Assembly: GCA_032358165.1 (NCBI GenBank)
Contig: JAALGY010000015.1
Location: 496,001 to 560,000 of the forward strand
Reading direction: 5' to 3'
Origin: Diplosphaera chodatii
Lineage: Eukaryota; Chlorophyta; Trebouxiophyceae; Prasiolales; Stichococcaceae
DNA: 64,000 nt
Shown here: piece by piece, positions 44,001 through 56,069 of the stretch
Layout of the letters: each line of letters opens with the position of its first letter
Position numbering within the stretch: position 1 is the first letter of the stretch
The notes under the pieces: generated by a model
What the model saw: the letters and a program-made list of their open reading frames with translations, nothing else
Database searches by the model: none
Told to the model about the DNA's origin: nothing
Program-made: the position numbers and the translations under genes

Positions 44001-46054
44001 GAGGCTGCACCCTCAGTGTCGGAGGCCGGAACCGGGGCATCGAAGCCCAGGGCCAGCAGCTGTGCAGCGGTTGCCGGCGTCGGCGCCGCCGCATTCCCAG
44101 ACCCTGGGGCTGCCGACCCAGCCAATGAAGCTCCTGCAATGCACAGCATGACACCTGACAGGATGTGACTCACACTGTGCATCCATCGACCGTCAACTGG
44201 CGATGTGACGACAAGGGCTTAGATCGTCCCAGGATAGCCTTTTGGGAGGTAGCAAGTAGCTCCTTCAACCACGACCCTCGACAGGCAGACCCCAATCAAC
44301 TCACTGGAAGCGAGAGGACTCAACCAAGGATGTGCCTACGAGATGACATACATGCAGCCCTGCTCAAGGTCCTGTGAACTGCGCGAGTCCTGCGAGCTGT
44401 CTCTAGAACCACCTCGGCTGCCGCGGCCGGCGCGTGGATCACGCCGGGCGCCTGCTGGGGGTGCTGCGGCGGCGCCTGCGCCTGGACTGCCTGCGCCAGG
44501 CGGAAGTGGAGCTGGGGCACCCGGCCGCCTCATCAGCGTCGGCGGCAGCACCTGCAGTCATGCACAGCGCCAATGGCGACATCATGCTCGCACCAGATTG
44601 CGCTGACGACAGGAGCCACTCCTGGTCGTGCAGCTGCGAAGCGACCCAAGAGCACCACATAGCAGGTTTGTTGCACTGCAGAGCACACGCCAGACCTTGG
44701 GATGACGACCTCGGCCATGGGGTGGGAGGATGGCACGGGCGCTGAGGTTGCTGCCTGCTGCCAGCTGCGGCAGGCGGCCCTGAACCTGCAACCATGGAAG
44801 CAATGCTGAGCGATCAGCAACTGCATGACACCCAGCGCAGGTGTCATGGGCATCGGTGCTGATGTTGTGTGTGAAGTGCGGGTGGTGCAAGCAGATGCTC
44901 ACAATGGCCATGGGCGGCTGCGCAGGCTTCTGCTTGGGGCGGCCGCCACCACGGCCACGGCCCGGTGCCCGACCTCGGCCCCTGCACACACATACAGGAG
45001 GTTGATGTTCCAATGGTCTGGACTTTACCGGTGTCATGAATGTCTGCGCAACATGCAGCAGAAGCTGCTGAATGACAGCAGTACTCGGAGGATTCCGTGC
45101 ACATGACACTAAGACCTGGCCAAGCGCACACCTGCCCGGTCCGTCAGCTAGATGGCCCGCGGCACTGCCGTCTGGCGCCGTGCGTTTCTGGCCCTGCAAC
45201 ATCATGATGTTATTTTCAACAGTCAACAGACTCAGCTGATGCACATCAGTTGCGGCTGCTGATCTGGCCTCCACATGCAATGTGAGAACGGTGAAAGAGC
45301 GGTGAAACCCTGGAAACACACACCCGCTGGTCACCGCTGCTGTCATCACTGGCCTGGCGGACCGGTGGCGCCACCTTGGCCTCCGCGGCCCGCAGTGCGT
45401 CATGGGCGGACGAGGGGATGCTGAATCCCTGCAGCAGCGTCTCTTGTGCAAAGGCCTCAAAGCCCTGCACGGGACACTGTTGCTGTCATGATCAGCTTGA
45501 TTTGGGTTTGCCCGGCTTCCAGTGGATTGCATGCTATGAAGACCCTGAAATAAGCGTGTGCAGGGTGTTGACACCTCTTGCAGCAGCCATTGACACAAGT
45601 ATTACCTCAACATACATCTCGTACAGATGGCGCATGTGCAGCGGCATGCCGGGCGGTGGCGGCCGCGGGTCAAGGATCGCATGTGTGACGACGGGCCAGC
45701 GCTTGCTGTCTGTGAGAGCCTTGCCACCTCCGGCCGCCACCACGATGCAAAAAGCATCAAAGACGCTGATGGGAATGCGCTCGCTGACCACAGTCATGTT
45801 GAAGGGGATGCCTGCAATGCAGCGATGAAGCTGCACCGTATGAGGGCGGCCCACTGACGCCCGCAGCTGCACAATATGCATGCAACTGCATTGCCTCGCA
45901 GGCTTCCTGTCATCCTTACATACTATCACTGGTTGCACGTGATCACTCTGTTTGTCCCATGTTCACCATTCTGGCTGCAATACTCCTCATATGCAGCTTG
46001 GAAATGGTCAGCAGGCAGCGGCGGCAGCGGGTTCGGCTGTGCTGCAGCAGCCAT
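41045..46054 (-). CDS. ARID-ELM2-SANT chromatin protein
   Basis: Many exons from ATG 46054 to TGA 41045. Exon 1 (PLPADHFQAAYEEYCSQNG) joins in phase to GIPFNMTVVSERIPISVFDA and HLYEMYVE (about 45815-45605), an ARID-type DNA-binding domain. Gly/Arg-rich exons follow (RGRAPGRGRGGGRPKQKP, about 44985-44900, AT-hook-like). An ELM2-like segment is split over exons ending GPGFQ and starting AELPPQRKR, then DEAKWLTSCVLAPG (about 42680-42360), matching the plant ARID-ELM2 pattern of GPxFQA and KWLGT. A SANT domain follows: GRSWSDAEAALLEEGMRLVG and SLLPQRREADLILYYYNVWK (about 42090-41730). The protein ends in an Ala/Glu/Arg coiled coil (about 41560-41400) and a basic tail with RERAIRMKSLLAAENVDKVA. 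Plant ARID-ELM2 proteins bind histone deacetylases, so a nuclear repressor role is inferred. Confidence 0.8.
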
Positions 46055-47314
46055 TTTGAGGCGCAACGCTGTGTAGTAGCTGAGGAACCGCGCTGTGCTG
46101 TGTCAGATTGATCTGATTGCCGCTCAAGGGTGCATGCAGTGCATGCCGCTCGGCTGCAAGGCGGACGCGTCAACCGCTGGTGAAATGACTGCATGAATAC
46201 GTATCAAGATGTTAGCACATGTCAGTAGTCACGCTGCATGCAACACTAATCGTACGCGTCAACATGTTCCCGCAGCAATGGCCGTTCTCGCCATTCGAAC
46301 GTGCCAGCACGGCATTACCTGGAGGCCCAGGTGCTCGCGTGTGCAGCCCGTTTAGGCCTGCAATGTGCGCCAGCGGCTCGCCATAGCTGCATGCATGCAC
46401 GATCAGATGCCAGATCCGCTGCTATCGCGGTGCGTCACGCCGACGCTGGCTTGGCACAGGCCTGGCCACCCTTCGACTCTGACGAAGAAATTCGCGGTGC
46501 GGCAGCTCAGGGTCGGCCGGGTGAAGCGCGGCCACCGTTACCTGCAGTAATCATGCACAGGATGCTTGTTCTCTCCTGGGAAGGACGGGGTGCAGCAGCA
46601 ACAACAACATGTCTGACTCCCTAAGCCAGGTCTGCAGGCCGTGAGGCACACCTGTGATATGGCCCTCGGGCTGCAAGCTGCACTTGTCAGGTGTGCTGCA
46701 CCTGCGGAAGAGGGCGGCGGGTGACGGAAAGTCAAGTTAGCAGCAAGTGCCAACCCTGCAACACTGTGTTCTGCCACCGGGAGGACCGCCATAAAAGAAA
46801 GATCGAGTCGCCAAACCCTTCAGGGGCGTTGTTACTAGTAGCAACGAGGGCAGGCAATGCCAGTGGGGCCAGAGAGTTGCAGCTTGTTTGCTGTCTCCAA
46901 GCAATGCCTTGATGCCCAAACCAGTAGATCGTCTGCTGGAGTATCAGTCACATGATGCGAGCCTTGTCTAAACCATGCAGGCACAGGTGGAGACGGCAGG
47001 TGCAGGCTCCCTCGCCACATACATGACAACAGCAAAGTGTTGCGGTATGGTATATCCCTGGCATCTGATGACCTGCTGGCGCCTGTTGTCGCGTTGTCAA
47101 GTGAAGGACGAGAGCAAGTGACGGTGACGCAACCACTGACACGCATGCCAATCGCACAGTTGCTGCATGTATGTGTATCAATGGCGACATACCAAAGCTA
47201 CCAGATTTAAAGCTGCACACGCTTGTCACCAAAGCTGCAGCTTGCGACAGCAGCAACTGGGTGCTGTCAAGTATGTGAGTCCTGAACTGCTTGTCACATC
47301 TAGGCGTTACTAGC
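46055..47314. other. Long gap without a supported gene
   Basis: 1,260 bases between two minus-strand genes. Some plus-strand stretches look mildly exon-like (for example 46637-46690, reading AVRHTCDMALGLQAALVR between a CTGCAG acceptor and a GTGTGC donor), but no coherent gene could be joined. Confidence 0.35.
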
Positions 47315-48296
47315 TTAGGACTGCGTGCTGGTGTGCTGCTTCTGGCCAAAATGTGATCGCCGCGAGTCCATGTTCATCTTGTTTGAGTGCTGGAAGTCGC
47401 CTGGGCGCTTCTGATCGGCGTTCTGGTGCTTCAGTGCAGCACCATGCAGCCGCTCCAACTCCTATAGACGAACATCAAGCAAGGGTCGGCTTTGCAGCTA
47501 TGATTGTGCTGGCGCATTGCATCGCGTTGTGCAGACAGCCTACAGCAGGGTAGATTCGAGATGTGCCCGAGAGAAGTAGAGGGACCCAGCAACTTGACCA
47601 CAACCCAAGCAGCCTGCAATCATGCACATCATGCATGGTGCATGCAGCTCACCTCCTTGTGTGCCTTCTTATCCTCCTTTGCTGACTGAGGGTGCGCACC
47701 AGCAGCAATGGCTGCAGCAATCTGCGGCGCCTCCGCCGCCGCCTCCTCCTGTGCAACCACAGGCAGGCGCACCCTGCAGAACAGATGGCATGCATGGCTC
47801 TGAAGTCGATCAGCTGCATGACGCACTATACGGGAGAGCGCGCTCTCATGATGGGCAAGCATGCAGCTGCACATCCGTTCGACTGTAGATTGTACAGTTG
47901 CTTTCTGCTCCACAACGAGAGCTTACTGCCGCAGCAATACGCACTTGTGCTCGGCGACGTGCTTGCCCTCAGGTACAGGATCCTCCGTCTGGCCAGTGCG
48001 TGAGCGAATGGTGCGCGGCACGCCTGGTTATGGCCATACGACACAGGTTAGACCCCAACTGAATCACGCAGCACTGCTGATGTGCCGGCATACATACAGA
48101 TCAGCAGGGTTTCCCATACAAACAGGCACCAACCTGGAGCCGCTCCCTTGGCTGCCTGGTTGAGAGGGTTCGCTTTGCTCAGGTCTCGCCCCCCGGTGTT
48201 GTCATCGGCGTTCTCCCCGGCCGTGGTCTCGACAGCGGGCGGTGCATCGCCAGCGACGTCCGACGGTAGGTCCTGCTTCTCTTGCGGCTCAGACAT
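47315..48296 (-). CDS. Small charged protein, family unknown
   Basis: Four exons on the minus strand can be joined in phase: MSEPQEKQDLPSDVAGDAPP onward (48296-48135); VPRTIRSRTGQTEDPVPEGK and HVAEHKC; EEAAAEAPQIAAAIAAGAHP and KEDKKAHKE (about 47750-47653); and ELERLHGAALKHQNADQKRP, ending SHFGQKQHTSTQS with TAA at 47315. The product is about 165 residues, acidic at the N-terminus and basic at the C-terminus, with no signal, membrane helix or cysteine-rich region, and looks largely disordered. If the GTATTG donor after HKC is not used, the protein would stop at about 86 residues (TAA after VLLRQ). No family was recognised; nuclear or cytosolic by default. Confidence 0.55.
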
Positions 48297-49222
48297 GCTG
48301 CAGGTCCCACTGCACTGTGATCACACGTAGCATCCCTTCATCACGCTGGCTAAACATGAATGCGGCTGCGTGCCCATGCTCAGCATGGCAGGATGCAACA
48401 GTAAGTGCAAATGCTGACAGGGCCTGATCGGCCTACTCCCGAGGACCCGAGCAAACATGCATCACTGCATTGTGCAGACTCCGTGCAATGTTGCAATGGT
48501 GTGCAGTGGTTGGGATCCGGAATGTGTAGTAAGCAGTTGCTGGTGTAAAGCCGATATGTAACTTGGCCCCATCCCGATGTCGGTGTGCACACCTGATCAA
48601 TCGGCGACCGTCCGATTCACCGTATTCAGGCTTGACGTTGCAATCACACTATCACAGAAGTGGTCTGATTGTAAGCCTTGGGGCTTGGATCCTTTGGCCT
48701 GTGCAAGCCTGGATCGGGCAAATCAGCTTCGCACTGCAGCGAAGCTGGTCAGCTTATTAGGTTACACCATACTTTTGCCAATCAGCACTTTACAAAGTAC
48801 ATGGTTAAACGTCAGCAACGATGTGAGCTATGGGTCTCCCAGTGGAAACATCATGCTGCATTTCACGAAAACCAACGTTGCCCGGCACAACTGCTAAGTC
48901 TGCCGACGCCCGAGAATGACATGCGAAAAATATTGGTTGTCTGAAGGTGTGTGGCACAGGCATGCCATAGTGTGCCAAGCAGCAGCCATATGTGTGTCTC
49001 AATTCAATTCGGTGATCTCGACCCCAAAAAGGTTTGCATACGCAACGCATTTGCATTGCGGATGCAACTTGTCCGGTAGCATGCGCCCTGAATGCGCCAA
49101 AATTGTGGCCGCCCCGCATTGTGTCAGTCGTTGTCCACATCCAATTGTCCCCTTCTGCGTTCCATTTTCACAACTGTATTGCCACGCTGGCGGAGTCATC
49201 AGTGGTTCGCACCACCGTGCTG
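48297..49222. other. Intergenic region
   Basis: 926 bases between the peroxiredoxin-like 3' end and the small-protein start, both minus. Minus-strand TGTAA (TTACA on plus) occurs at 48762 and 48790, plausible poly(A) signals for the upstream gene. No exon recognised. Confidence 0.4.
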
Positions 49223-50520
49223 CTACATGCCTGCCCGCTGTGGATCCCGCTGCTCCTCTGCATCCTGCTGCTCATGCTGCACCGGCAGCGGTAGGCTGCC
49301 ACCGTTCAACGCCAGATCCTGCAGTGCTGCCTCGATGCGCAACAGGCGTGAGCGCTTGGTGAGGTCCTGGTCAACGAAGGCGTAGCCAATGCGCCCGCTG
49401 TGGCGTGCCAGCACAAATGTGGCTGGCAGCGGCAACTGGAAGCCGTGCCCCGGGCCGTACACGCCGTCGAAGCTTGGGTTGCAGATGAAGTCGTAGAACC
49501 GCGACTCCTGCTCTGTCAGCCGGAAGCAGATGCCAAGGCCTTGAGCCAGCGCAAGCCCTGTGCAGAAGCAAAATGCTCAAGCATTAGAGGAGTTGGTACG
49601 TAAATGGGCAACTGGTGACGGCCCACACTGTCCTGACCTTCGGTTCACACAACACGATGGCGTCTGAAGCTGACCTCGGTCGCACAGGACGGGGAAGTCT
49701 AGCTGGTTGCTGAGCTCGCAAGCGAAATTATGCTGCGGCAGCTGACCACTGATGGCAATCAGGTTGGCGCCAAAGGCTTCCTTCAACATCGGGAGGCAGT
49801 TGGAGAGGTGCCGCAGCGCCAGGCAGCAGAGGGTGCACCACGTCCTACGGCGTTTGTGATCATTTGTCAGCACAGGCTTCTCAGAAAATCCCATTGTCAC
49901 GGCAAGGCGACCAGCGCTCAGCACTGCACACCAAACTCGGAGTCCCACAGCAGAACAGGAGGCAGTACGTCATGACACTGGATGCAGCCCGTGCATGCAA
50001 GGCCACATGATGGTGTGCACCCTCTGAAGAAGACCACGATCAGCGGCCCGCGCTGCAGCAGTGCATGGAGGTCCACTTCTCTACCGCAGCTGTCCTGCAG
50101 CCGGTAGTCCACTGGGAAGGCGTCTCCGGCGCCGGACGCCCCATCTGCGGGACATGAGCGTTGCCATCATGCATGCTGGGCACGGCACTCGTTTGCCCGG
50201 CTGACTGAGGTGCGTGCGTCAGCACTCTCGGTCAGCATGGTACCCTAAGCTGGCGTCCGACGAGACGCTGCAATAGTCGCAGTGGCTGTAACACAAGTTG
50301 GTACACGGCTGCGCTGCTTGCCTTGGGCTGCCGTGCGGCTGGCTTCGCCAGCCGGGTCGAGGGGCAGGCCCGGAAACGTGCTGTCTGGTGTGAAGTACTG
50401 TTGCTGGAGCACCGCCAGCTGCTGGCTCAGCGCCGCCTGCTGCGCGGCGTCAAGTGCGGGCATGCTCCAAGAGCGGCCCGGGCCGTCCATGGCAGAGGGC
50501 ATCGCCACGGCAGCTGCCAT
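49223..50520 (-). CDS. Peroxiredoxin-like (AhpC/TSA family) protein
   Basis: The thioredoxin-fold domain spans exons 50144-50021, from 49844 to about 49670, and about 49570-49223. Exon 2 has AFPVDYRLQDSCGREVDL and RGPLIVVFFRG; exon 3 continues in phase TWCTLCCLALRHLSNCLPML, placing the CxxC redox pair exactly at the FYRGxWCPYC site of Prx-like proteins, followed by LIAISGQLPQ and LDFPVLCDR. The last exon has ICFRLTEQESRFYDFICNPS, LPLPATFVLARHSGRIGYAF and VDQDLTKRSRLLRIEAALQD, the usual family C-terminus, then a polar tail. It probably reduces peroxides or disulfides. The start at 50520 is preferred over an in-frame ATG at 50796, because the latter would leave only 23 bases to the divergent Tubby-like start. 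The exon 1 donor is uncertain (GC or GT). Confidence 0.8.
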
Positions 50521-50819
50521 GTGCCGCCACGGCTGGACAGATGCGAGCAATACCGATGCAACGGCAGGCCGGGCAAGCGCTTTAGCAGGTGGGTGCGTCC
50601 GCCGTCGTGCGCGAGGGTGTGTACCCGTATACGAACGAAGGATGCACGCAAAGCGCGCCGTTTGGATCGGAAAGTGCTGGCGGATCCAGGTCGGATCTTG
50701 CGGCGGCGGATGCGGCGGCATCGCGGCAAGAAACCAGGGACGACCAACTCGGACGCAGTCAAACGAGCGAGCGCTCGCTTGGGCTGGTTTGGCCATACGG
50801 CCGAAGGCCCAGCGAAATC
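50521..50819. promoter_or_regulatory. Compact divergent promoter, Prx-like (-) / Tubby-like (+)
   Basis: 299 bases between the preferred start codons. The minus frame stays open through it, so it could partly be coding if the longer Prx-like start at 50796 is used. Confidence 0.35.
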
Positions 50820-53800
50820 ATGAGCTTCGACAGATCATATTTCCGCGCTCAAGCATTTGCTGCTGGATCGTCGGTGGCTCTTAGGCCGACGACAGCAGGC
50901 CGTGCCCGCGTGCAGATGGCAACATGGACCCCGGCTCCCGAGTCGCAACACGAAGCAGATCAGAAGTAATATAAAATCGAGGCTTCATACTTTCATGTCG
51001 TGCATGGCGACATCATATGGTCTGGCAAGAACCGGCGAAAATCGACAGACCTGAGCATGCTTCATTCGCTTTGCACGGGTGCAGCACCGGTGCATGTCAG
51101 CGTTGCACAACATCACCGTTGGAAAGCCATCAAATGATCGTAACGCATCATGCAGGAGGGTGTCGCAGCAGGGTGAGCCCCGCAACAGCAGTGGATGGGC
51201 TGCGCCTGCCGGCAAGCCAAGCGCCACTGCTGCCGCTGCTGCTGCTGATGCGAAGCCTGTTGCGAACATGACCGCCTGGCCCGGCATGGGCAAACATCCA
51301 CAGTACATGCGCACATGGATGCGCACAATGAGCGACAGGCCTGCAGGTGAGATGGCAATGCGTGATGCTCAGAACAGCACATTCACACACTGACACACGC
51401 AAATGGTCCTTGGTTGACATCGCGTGATGACGTTGATCTGCAGGCACTCAGCCTTCCGTCAAGCTGTACGACAACCGGCTCTTCAACAACGAACGGCAGC
51501 AGGCCAGCGGCACAGGGGAGGCCCCACAGCGCCAGGATCAGCAGCAGCCCGCGCCGCGGCGGGCGGCCGCGCCTCGCCACAGCACGGGCAGCCTGCCCAG
51601 CCATGCAGCGCCAGCAGTACAGCCGCACGACGGGGCCTGGCAGCCGCCCCGCCTGCAACCCCGACGCTCACAGCATCGCCCGACAGGCAGTGGCACAACT
51701 GTGGCAGGGCTCGCCAGCATCAGCAGCACGCCAGAACCTGCAGGTGGGCAGGTGCCTGCTTCAGCTGCCAGCAGCAGCGTCATGCAGCGGCCAATGAGTC
51801 CAGGCAGGGTGCTGGGCGCCGTCGCAGCAGCCGGCATGGAGCAGCGTCGTCCGCGCAGCAGCGCCGGGCCCCCGCCCGAGACGTCATCAGCACCCGGCAG
51901 CCGGCCGGACACGCCCGCCGGCCGCATGCAGCTGCAGCTTGCTCGGCAGCACCAGCGCCGCAGCGACCGGCTGCAGGTAGCACACTGCCGCTGCCATGGA
52001 TGTCCATGTGAAAGGCACTCGTGCCTCGCTCTTTGGGCTCTTCTGCCAAAGCTGGGTCTCGAAGGCATCACATACGCAGGCATGCGCTTTGGTGCCGCAG
52101 GGCACGCGCGCAGTTTTCAGCAGCATTCAGGTGAGGGAGCCGGACGAGCCGGCGCAGCTGTTGGCGCAGCCGCCGCTGGTTGCAGCAGCCAGCAGCAGCG
52201 CACACAGCCGCTCGCTGTCCCGCACAGACAGCGAGGCCGTTGGTGTCCAGGTGCTGGGCACTCAGCTGCCATGTCGCTTCAGGATGACAATGGCCAGCCA
52301 GAGCGTGGACCGGTCGATGTTGGCGCTGACAGTATGCCTCATGCTGATGACACGCTTGTATGCCACAGGTGCTGCCATGGCGCACCCCGACATCGAGCCC
52401 CAGATCAACAAAGGTTGTGTTCACGGCATCCAGTGTGACCTTTCTGCTCCCCACTGTATATATGGTCTTTGGCGCAAACCTGTGTCTGGCTGGCATGTGC
52501 AGGACAGTGCTGACCGTGCGCTGGGAGATGACCACAGCAGCATCAAGCGGGCGCTCAGCAGCCTGGGCGGCGAAATCACGCCAGTCACGCCCAGTCAGCA
52601 GGTGTGCATAGGTCAGCGTCAGTGACGGCAGGGCCACACAGCTGCACCTCCTGACACTAATGGTCTGACAGCACCTGAGACTGCGCAGGCCTCTCTCCGG
52701 GTGTCCTCACGACCTGGCACGGCAGAAGACGCAGCGCTACGAGAGCCCTTCGTCATCAACTTGACGGACACGAGGTGCTGTGAATTGGCAACAAGCTGCA
52801 GCTCAACCCCAGCTTGCTGCATTTGAGTAAGCTGCTTCGCTGTATGCTGCTGCAGGCAGTTTGTAAATCAGCCAGGACCCCGTAATGAGCCTCTGCATTG
52901 CCGCATCCTGCGCCAACGTGTTGGCACGCTGCGGGCAGCAGACCAGTATATCCTGCAGGTTTTACGCTTTGTTCGCAGCTATCCGTCCTACAGTGCCACT
53001 GCACTTAAGGTATGCTAGACTCTTGACTGCTGTCAGTGTCATGCAGCTGGACAATGGTGCACACTTCCTGCTGGCGGCGCGAAAGCGCAAGAAGAGCAAG
53101 TGCTCCAACTATCTCATCTCCCTGGAGCAGGTGAGGACCTTCGGCTGCCTCGTCGTAACTCAGTGGCTGGCACGCAGTCACAGCTTCAATCTGACATAAC
53201 ATCTGCATCTGCAGGCAGACCTGGCTCGACACTCCAGCGCCTTTGTTGGCAAAGTGCGCAGCAACTTCTTAGGTACCGAGTTCACTTGTTATGACTCCGG
53301 TATTAGCCCGGCAAAGGCGTCAGGCGCTATCCATGGTGAATGGCCATCCGCAATGCAAGTTTCTGTTGCCAATGAATGTCGCATGAATGTCGCACACATG
53401 TATCCTGCATTTTCATACACCTGACTCATGTGTCCATGCTGAGCACCTCGTGCCGTCAGGGCGAATTTGTCGACACTGACCAGTTGCTGCCTGAGCAGGC
53501 GAGAATGGCATCAGGGCGGAGCAGGCCGCGGTGCTGTACAACTACAACGTGCTGGGGAGTCAGGGACCTCGCAAGATGACGGTGTTGGTGCCCGATCCCG
53601 AGGGCAGCCGCAGCGGGGTGCCGGCAGCCTTCCGCCCTGATGACGGCAATGCCCGCGCCCTCATCGACAGGTGCCCGTAAGACCTTGTTCGAGAGCCAGA
53701 TGTTTGACATTGACAAATACCCAAATGATTCTGATTACACTGTCAAGTCCAGAAATACACTGAGCCGCAAAAGCATGGCCACCAAGCGGAGCTTGAGGTG

Positions 53801-54335
53801 GCAGAGCATGTCAATGATGATGGTACCGTCCTCGTTGTGAGTTGGTGTTGATGTTCACCCAGAATACTTTGGCTTTACTGCATGTGCAGCTTCAAGCAGC
53901 ATGCACGTCTGAAGGAGATGGTGCTGCTGCGCAATAAGCCACCCAAGTGGAACGAGCAGCTGGGCGCCTACTGTCTCAACTTCAGCGGCCGGGTGACAGC
54001 GGCCTCTGTCAAGAATTTCCAGCTGGTGGAGGAGGGCGACCCCTCCGAGCGGGTGGTGCTGCAGTACGGCAAGGTGTGGTGCTGCAAGCTGCCTGTGTGC
54101 CACCCCACCTCCGCAGCATTCAGAATGCACGGCACGATATGAACGTTTCAGCGAGACCCTCATTCGCTGCAAAAGGACTGTGACGATGCTCGCGGCGAGG
54201 AAGGGCTTGAGAGCCCTGCTGCCTCTGCAGGTTGGCAAGGACGTGTTCTCGATGGACTATGCCCACCCACTGACGGCGCTGCAGGCATTCAGCATCTGTC
54301 TGTCTAGCTTCGACCACAAGTTGGGATGCGAATGA
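50820..54335 (+). CDS. Tubby-like protein (TULP), no F-box seen
   Basis: The C-terminal tubby domain is unmistakable: [20 protein letters not shown] (about 52880), [20 protein letters not shown] (about 53060-53120), [20 protein letters not shown] (53250-53320), [20 protein letters not shown] (about 53530), [20 protein letters not shown] and [20 protein letters not shown] (53940-54060), and terminal [20 protein letters not shown] with TGA at 54333-54335. Tubby domains bind PI(4,5)P2 and act at membranes, cilia or nucleus. Upstream exons (50820-52750) are low-complexity and rich in Gln/Pro/Ser/Arg ([16 protein letters not shown] and onward), joining in phase at several junctions. No F-box is visible, unlike most land-plant TLPs, so the layout is closer to animal TULPs. 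The start at 50820 is the likely but unproven first exon. Confidence 0.88.
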
Positions 54336-54790
54336 AACTTGAGTCGAAGCTGTACAGACATGAGAAGCACAGATTCACGACCACACCGATGGGAGTGTGT
54401 ATTGGACTTCAGTGCCCACCCGCCACATCCACGCCCAGCTGCCTTCTGGCCACTGCTGCCGTCACTGTGTCTTCCCATGTTCAACCCTGGTGCCATGTGT
54501 GACAGGCGTAGTGTGATTGAACTGTATGACAGGCAGATGTCTTCAGGTGGAAGCTAGGTTTACGATACGCAGACAACAGCCCTAGCTTGTGTGAAAGCCG
54601 AATCCACCGCTGCAGACATGGAGCATGCCCGTACAGCACAGTACAGCATATTTCTGTAGTTGTTTCTCACACTTTCAGGTCACAACACCGCCACGAATAG
54701 ATACCTTGCAGCGGCTGCTGATGCCAGTGGCACGCTGGTGCCGGAGACCAAGCATCAAACGGTGCAGTCAGCGATGCAATAACAGTGCGC
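54336..54790. other. Intergenic: TULP 3' region / CBL promoter
   Basis: 455 bases between two plus-strand genes. Nothing specific recognised. Confidence 0.45.
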
Positions 54791-56069
54791 ATGGGCAACT
54801 GCCTCAGCAGCGGCGAGGCAACAGGTCACACAGGAGGCCTGTCGATCAAGAGGCGCGATCCTGACAGCCATCCGCAGCTCGCAAAGGAGACACACTGTGC
54901 GTGCCCTGATCACGTAGATTGTACTGCAGCAACATGAAAGTGCATGCATCAGTCCGCATGTGCACTCATCAGATGCAGACCAGGAGCGTGGATATCATGG
55001 CGGCCAGCAGGCTGTGGTCCAACGTGCGCCGTTATCAAATGGCGTCTCACTTGCTATGCTGACGTGCTGTGCAGTTACTGTGGACGAGGTGTATGCGCTG
55101 GGTGAATTGTACAAGAAGGTCAGCAACAGCTTGCACCAGGTGCGTGCGGTGGCGATCGTACAGGACTCTTCCTGCCCAGGCATGTTGTGTCTCAAAAAGT
55201 GCTTCGGACGGCATTATGATGCAAACTGCGGCGTCTCTGCTGGTGCGCAGGATGGCGTCATCCAAAAGGATGAGTTCATGCACGCGATCTTTGGCGCGGC
55301 GCCTGACCAAATGAACTTCTTTGCGGACAGGGTGAAGACCGTTACTTATTGTACATGCATGTATGATACACAGATGCTGTCAGCCCATATATATACTGCA
55401 GAGTGATGCACGGACGCGTAGTGTTGATCCACTTCATGCACATCGCTGCAGCTCTTCGCCCAGTTCGACCTGAAGCGCAACAACATCATTGAGTTTGGCG
55501 AGTTTGTGCGATCGTTGAGCGTGTTTCACCCGAAGGCGCCTTTGGAGGAGAAGGCGCAATGTGAGCGTGCGGCACATTTGCTGCAAGCTGCTGAGCAGTG
55601 CAGTTGTCCTGCTTCCAAAGTGCACACATCATGGAGGCAGAGCGGCTTGCAGACTATCCTCGCCTGCTTGCTGCAGTCGCCCTGCAACTGTACGACCTCG
55701 ACAAGACGGGCGACATCCAGCCTGGCGAGGTCAAGCGCCTGCTGGTGGCGCTGCTGAACAACAACCCCGACATTGCGCTGGACGAGCAGGTCATTGAGCA
55801 GATAGTTGATCAGGTGAGGGTGCGATGGGGCTGGTACTGGCGCTAAGGTTGGGAGTGCTTTGTGCCACTTCTGTGACGACGAGTCATGTGCCCCACCACT
55901 GTTGCTGCAGACGTTCGAGGAGGCGGACATCGCCAAGGACGGCCGCATCAGCAAGGAGGAGTGGATTATTTTGTGCAAAAACCAGCCGGCGATCATCTCG
56001 TTCATGACGCTGCCCTTGCTGAAAAATGATCTCACCAAGAAGTACCCATCTTTCATCTTCAATGTGTGA
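54791..56069 (+). CDS. CBL: Calcineurin B-like calcium sensor (CBL), predicted N-myristoylated
   Basis: Six exons join exactly in phase (54791-54896, 55075-55139, 55251-55331, 55452-55560, 55677-55813, 55911-56069), giving 218 residues. The N-terminus MGNCLSSGE is a classic N-myristoylation signal (Gly2) with a palmitoylatable Cys4, so membrane anchoring is expected. CBL landmarks: [55 protein letters not shown] and [10 protein letters not shown] (EF2), [20 protein letters not shown] (EF3), and [20 protein letters not shown] (EF4), then [20 protein letters not shown], the plant-type PSF motif region near the end. CBLs bind Ca2+ and recruit CIPK kinases to membranes to control ion transporters. 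EF3 and EF4 have near-canonical loops; EF1 is the variant type, as usual. Confidence 0.95.

Noticed and set aside
42946..44154. One 402-residue minus-strand open frame
   Set aside because: It mixes true exons of the ARID gene with introns, and also reads through several good donors and acceptors.
46301..46624. Plus-strand gene in the 46.3-46.6 kb gap
   Set aside because: Several frames are open, but no coherent spliced product or known motif emerged.
50521..50796. Longer N-terminus for the Prx-like protein starting at 50796
   Set aside because: It would leave only 23 bases to the divergent start codon, and the added residues look like non-coding sequence. It remains possible.
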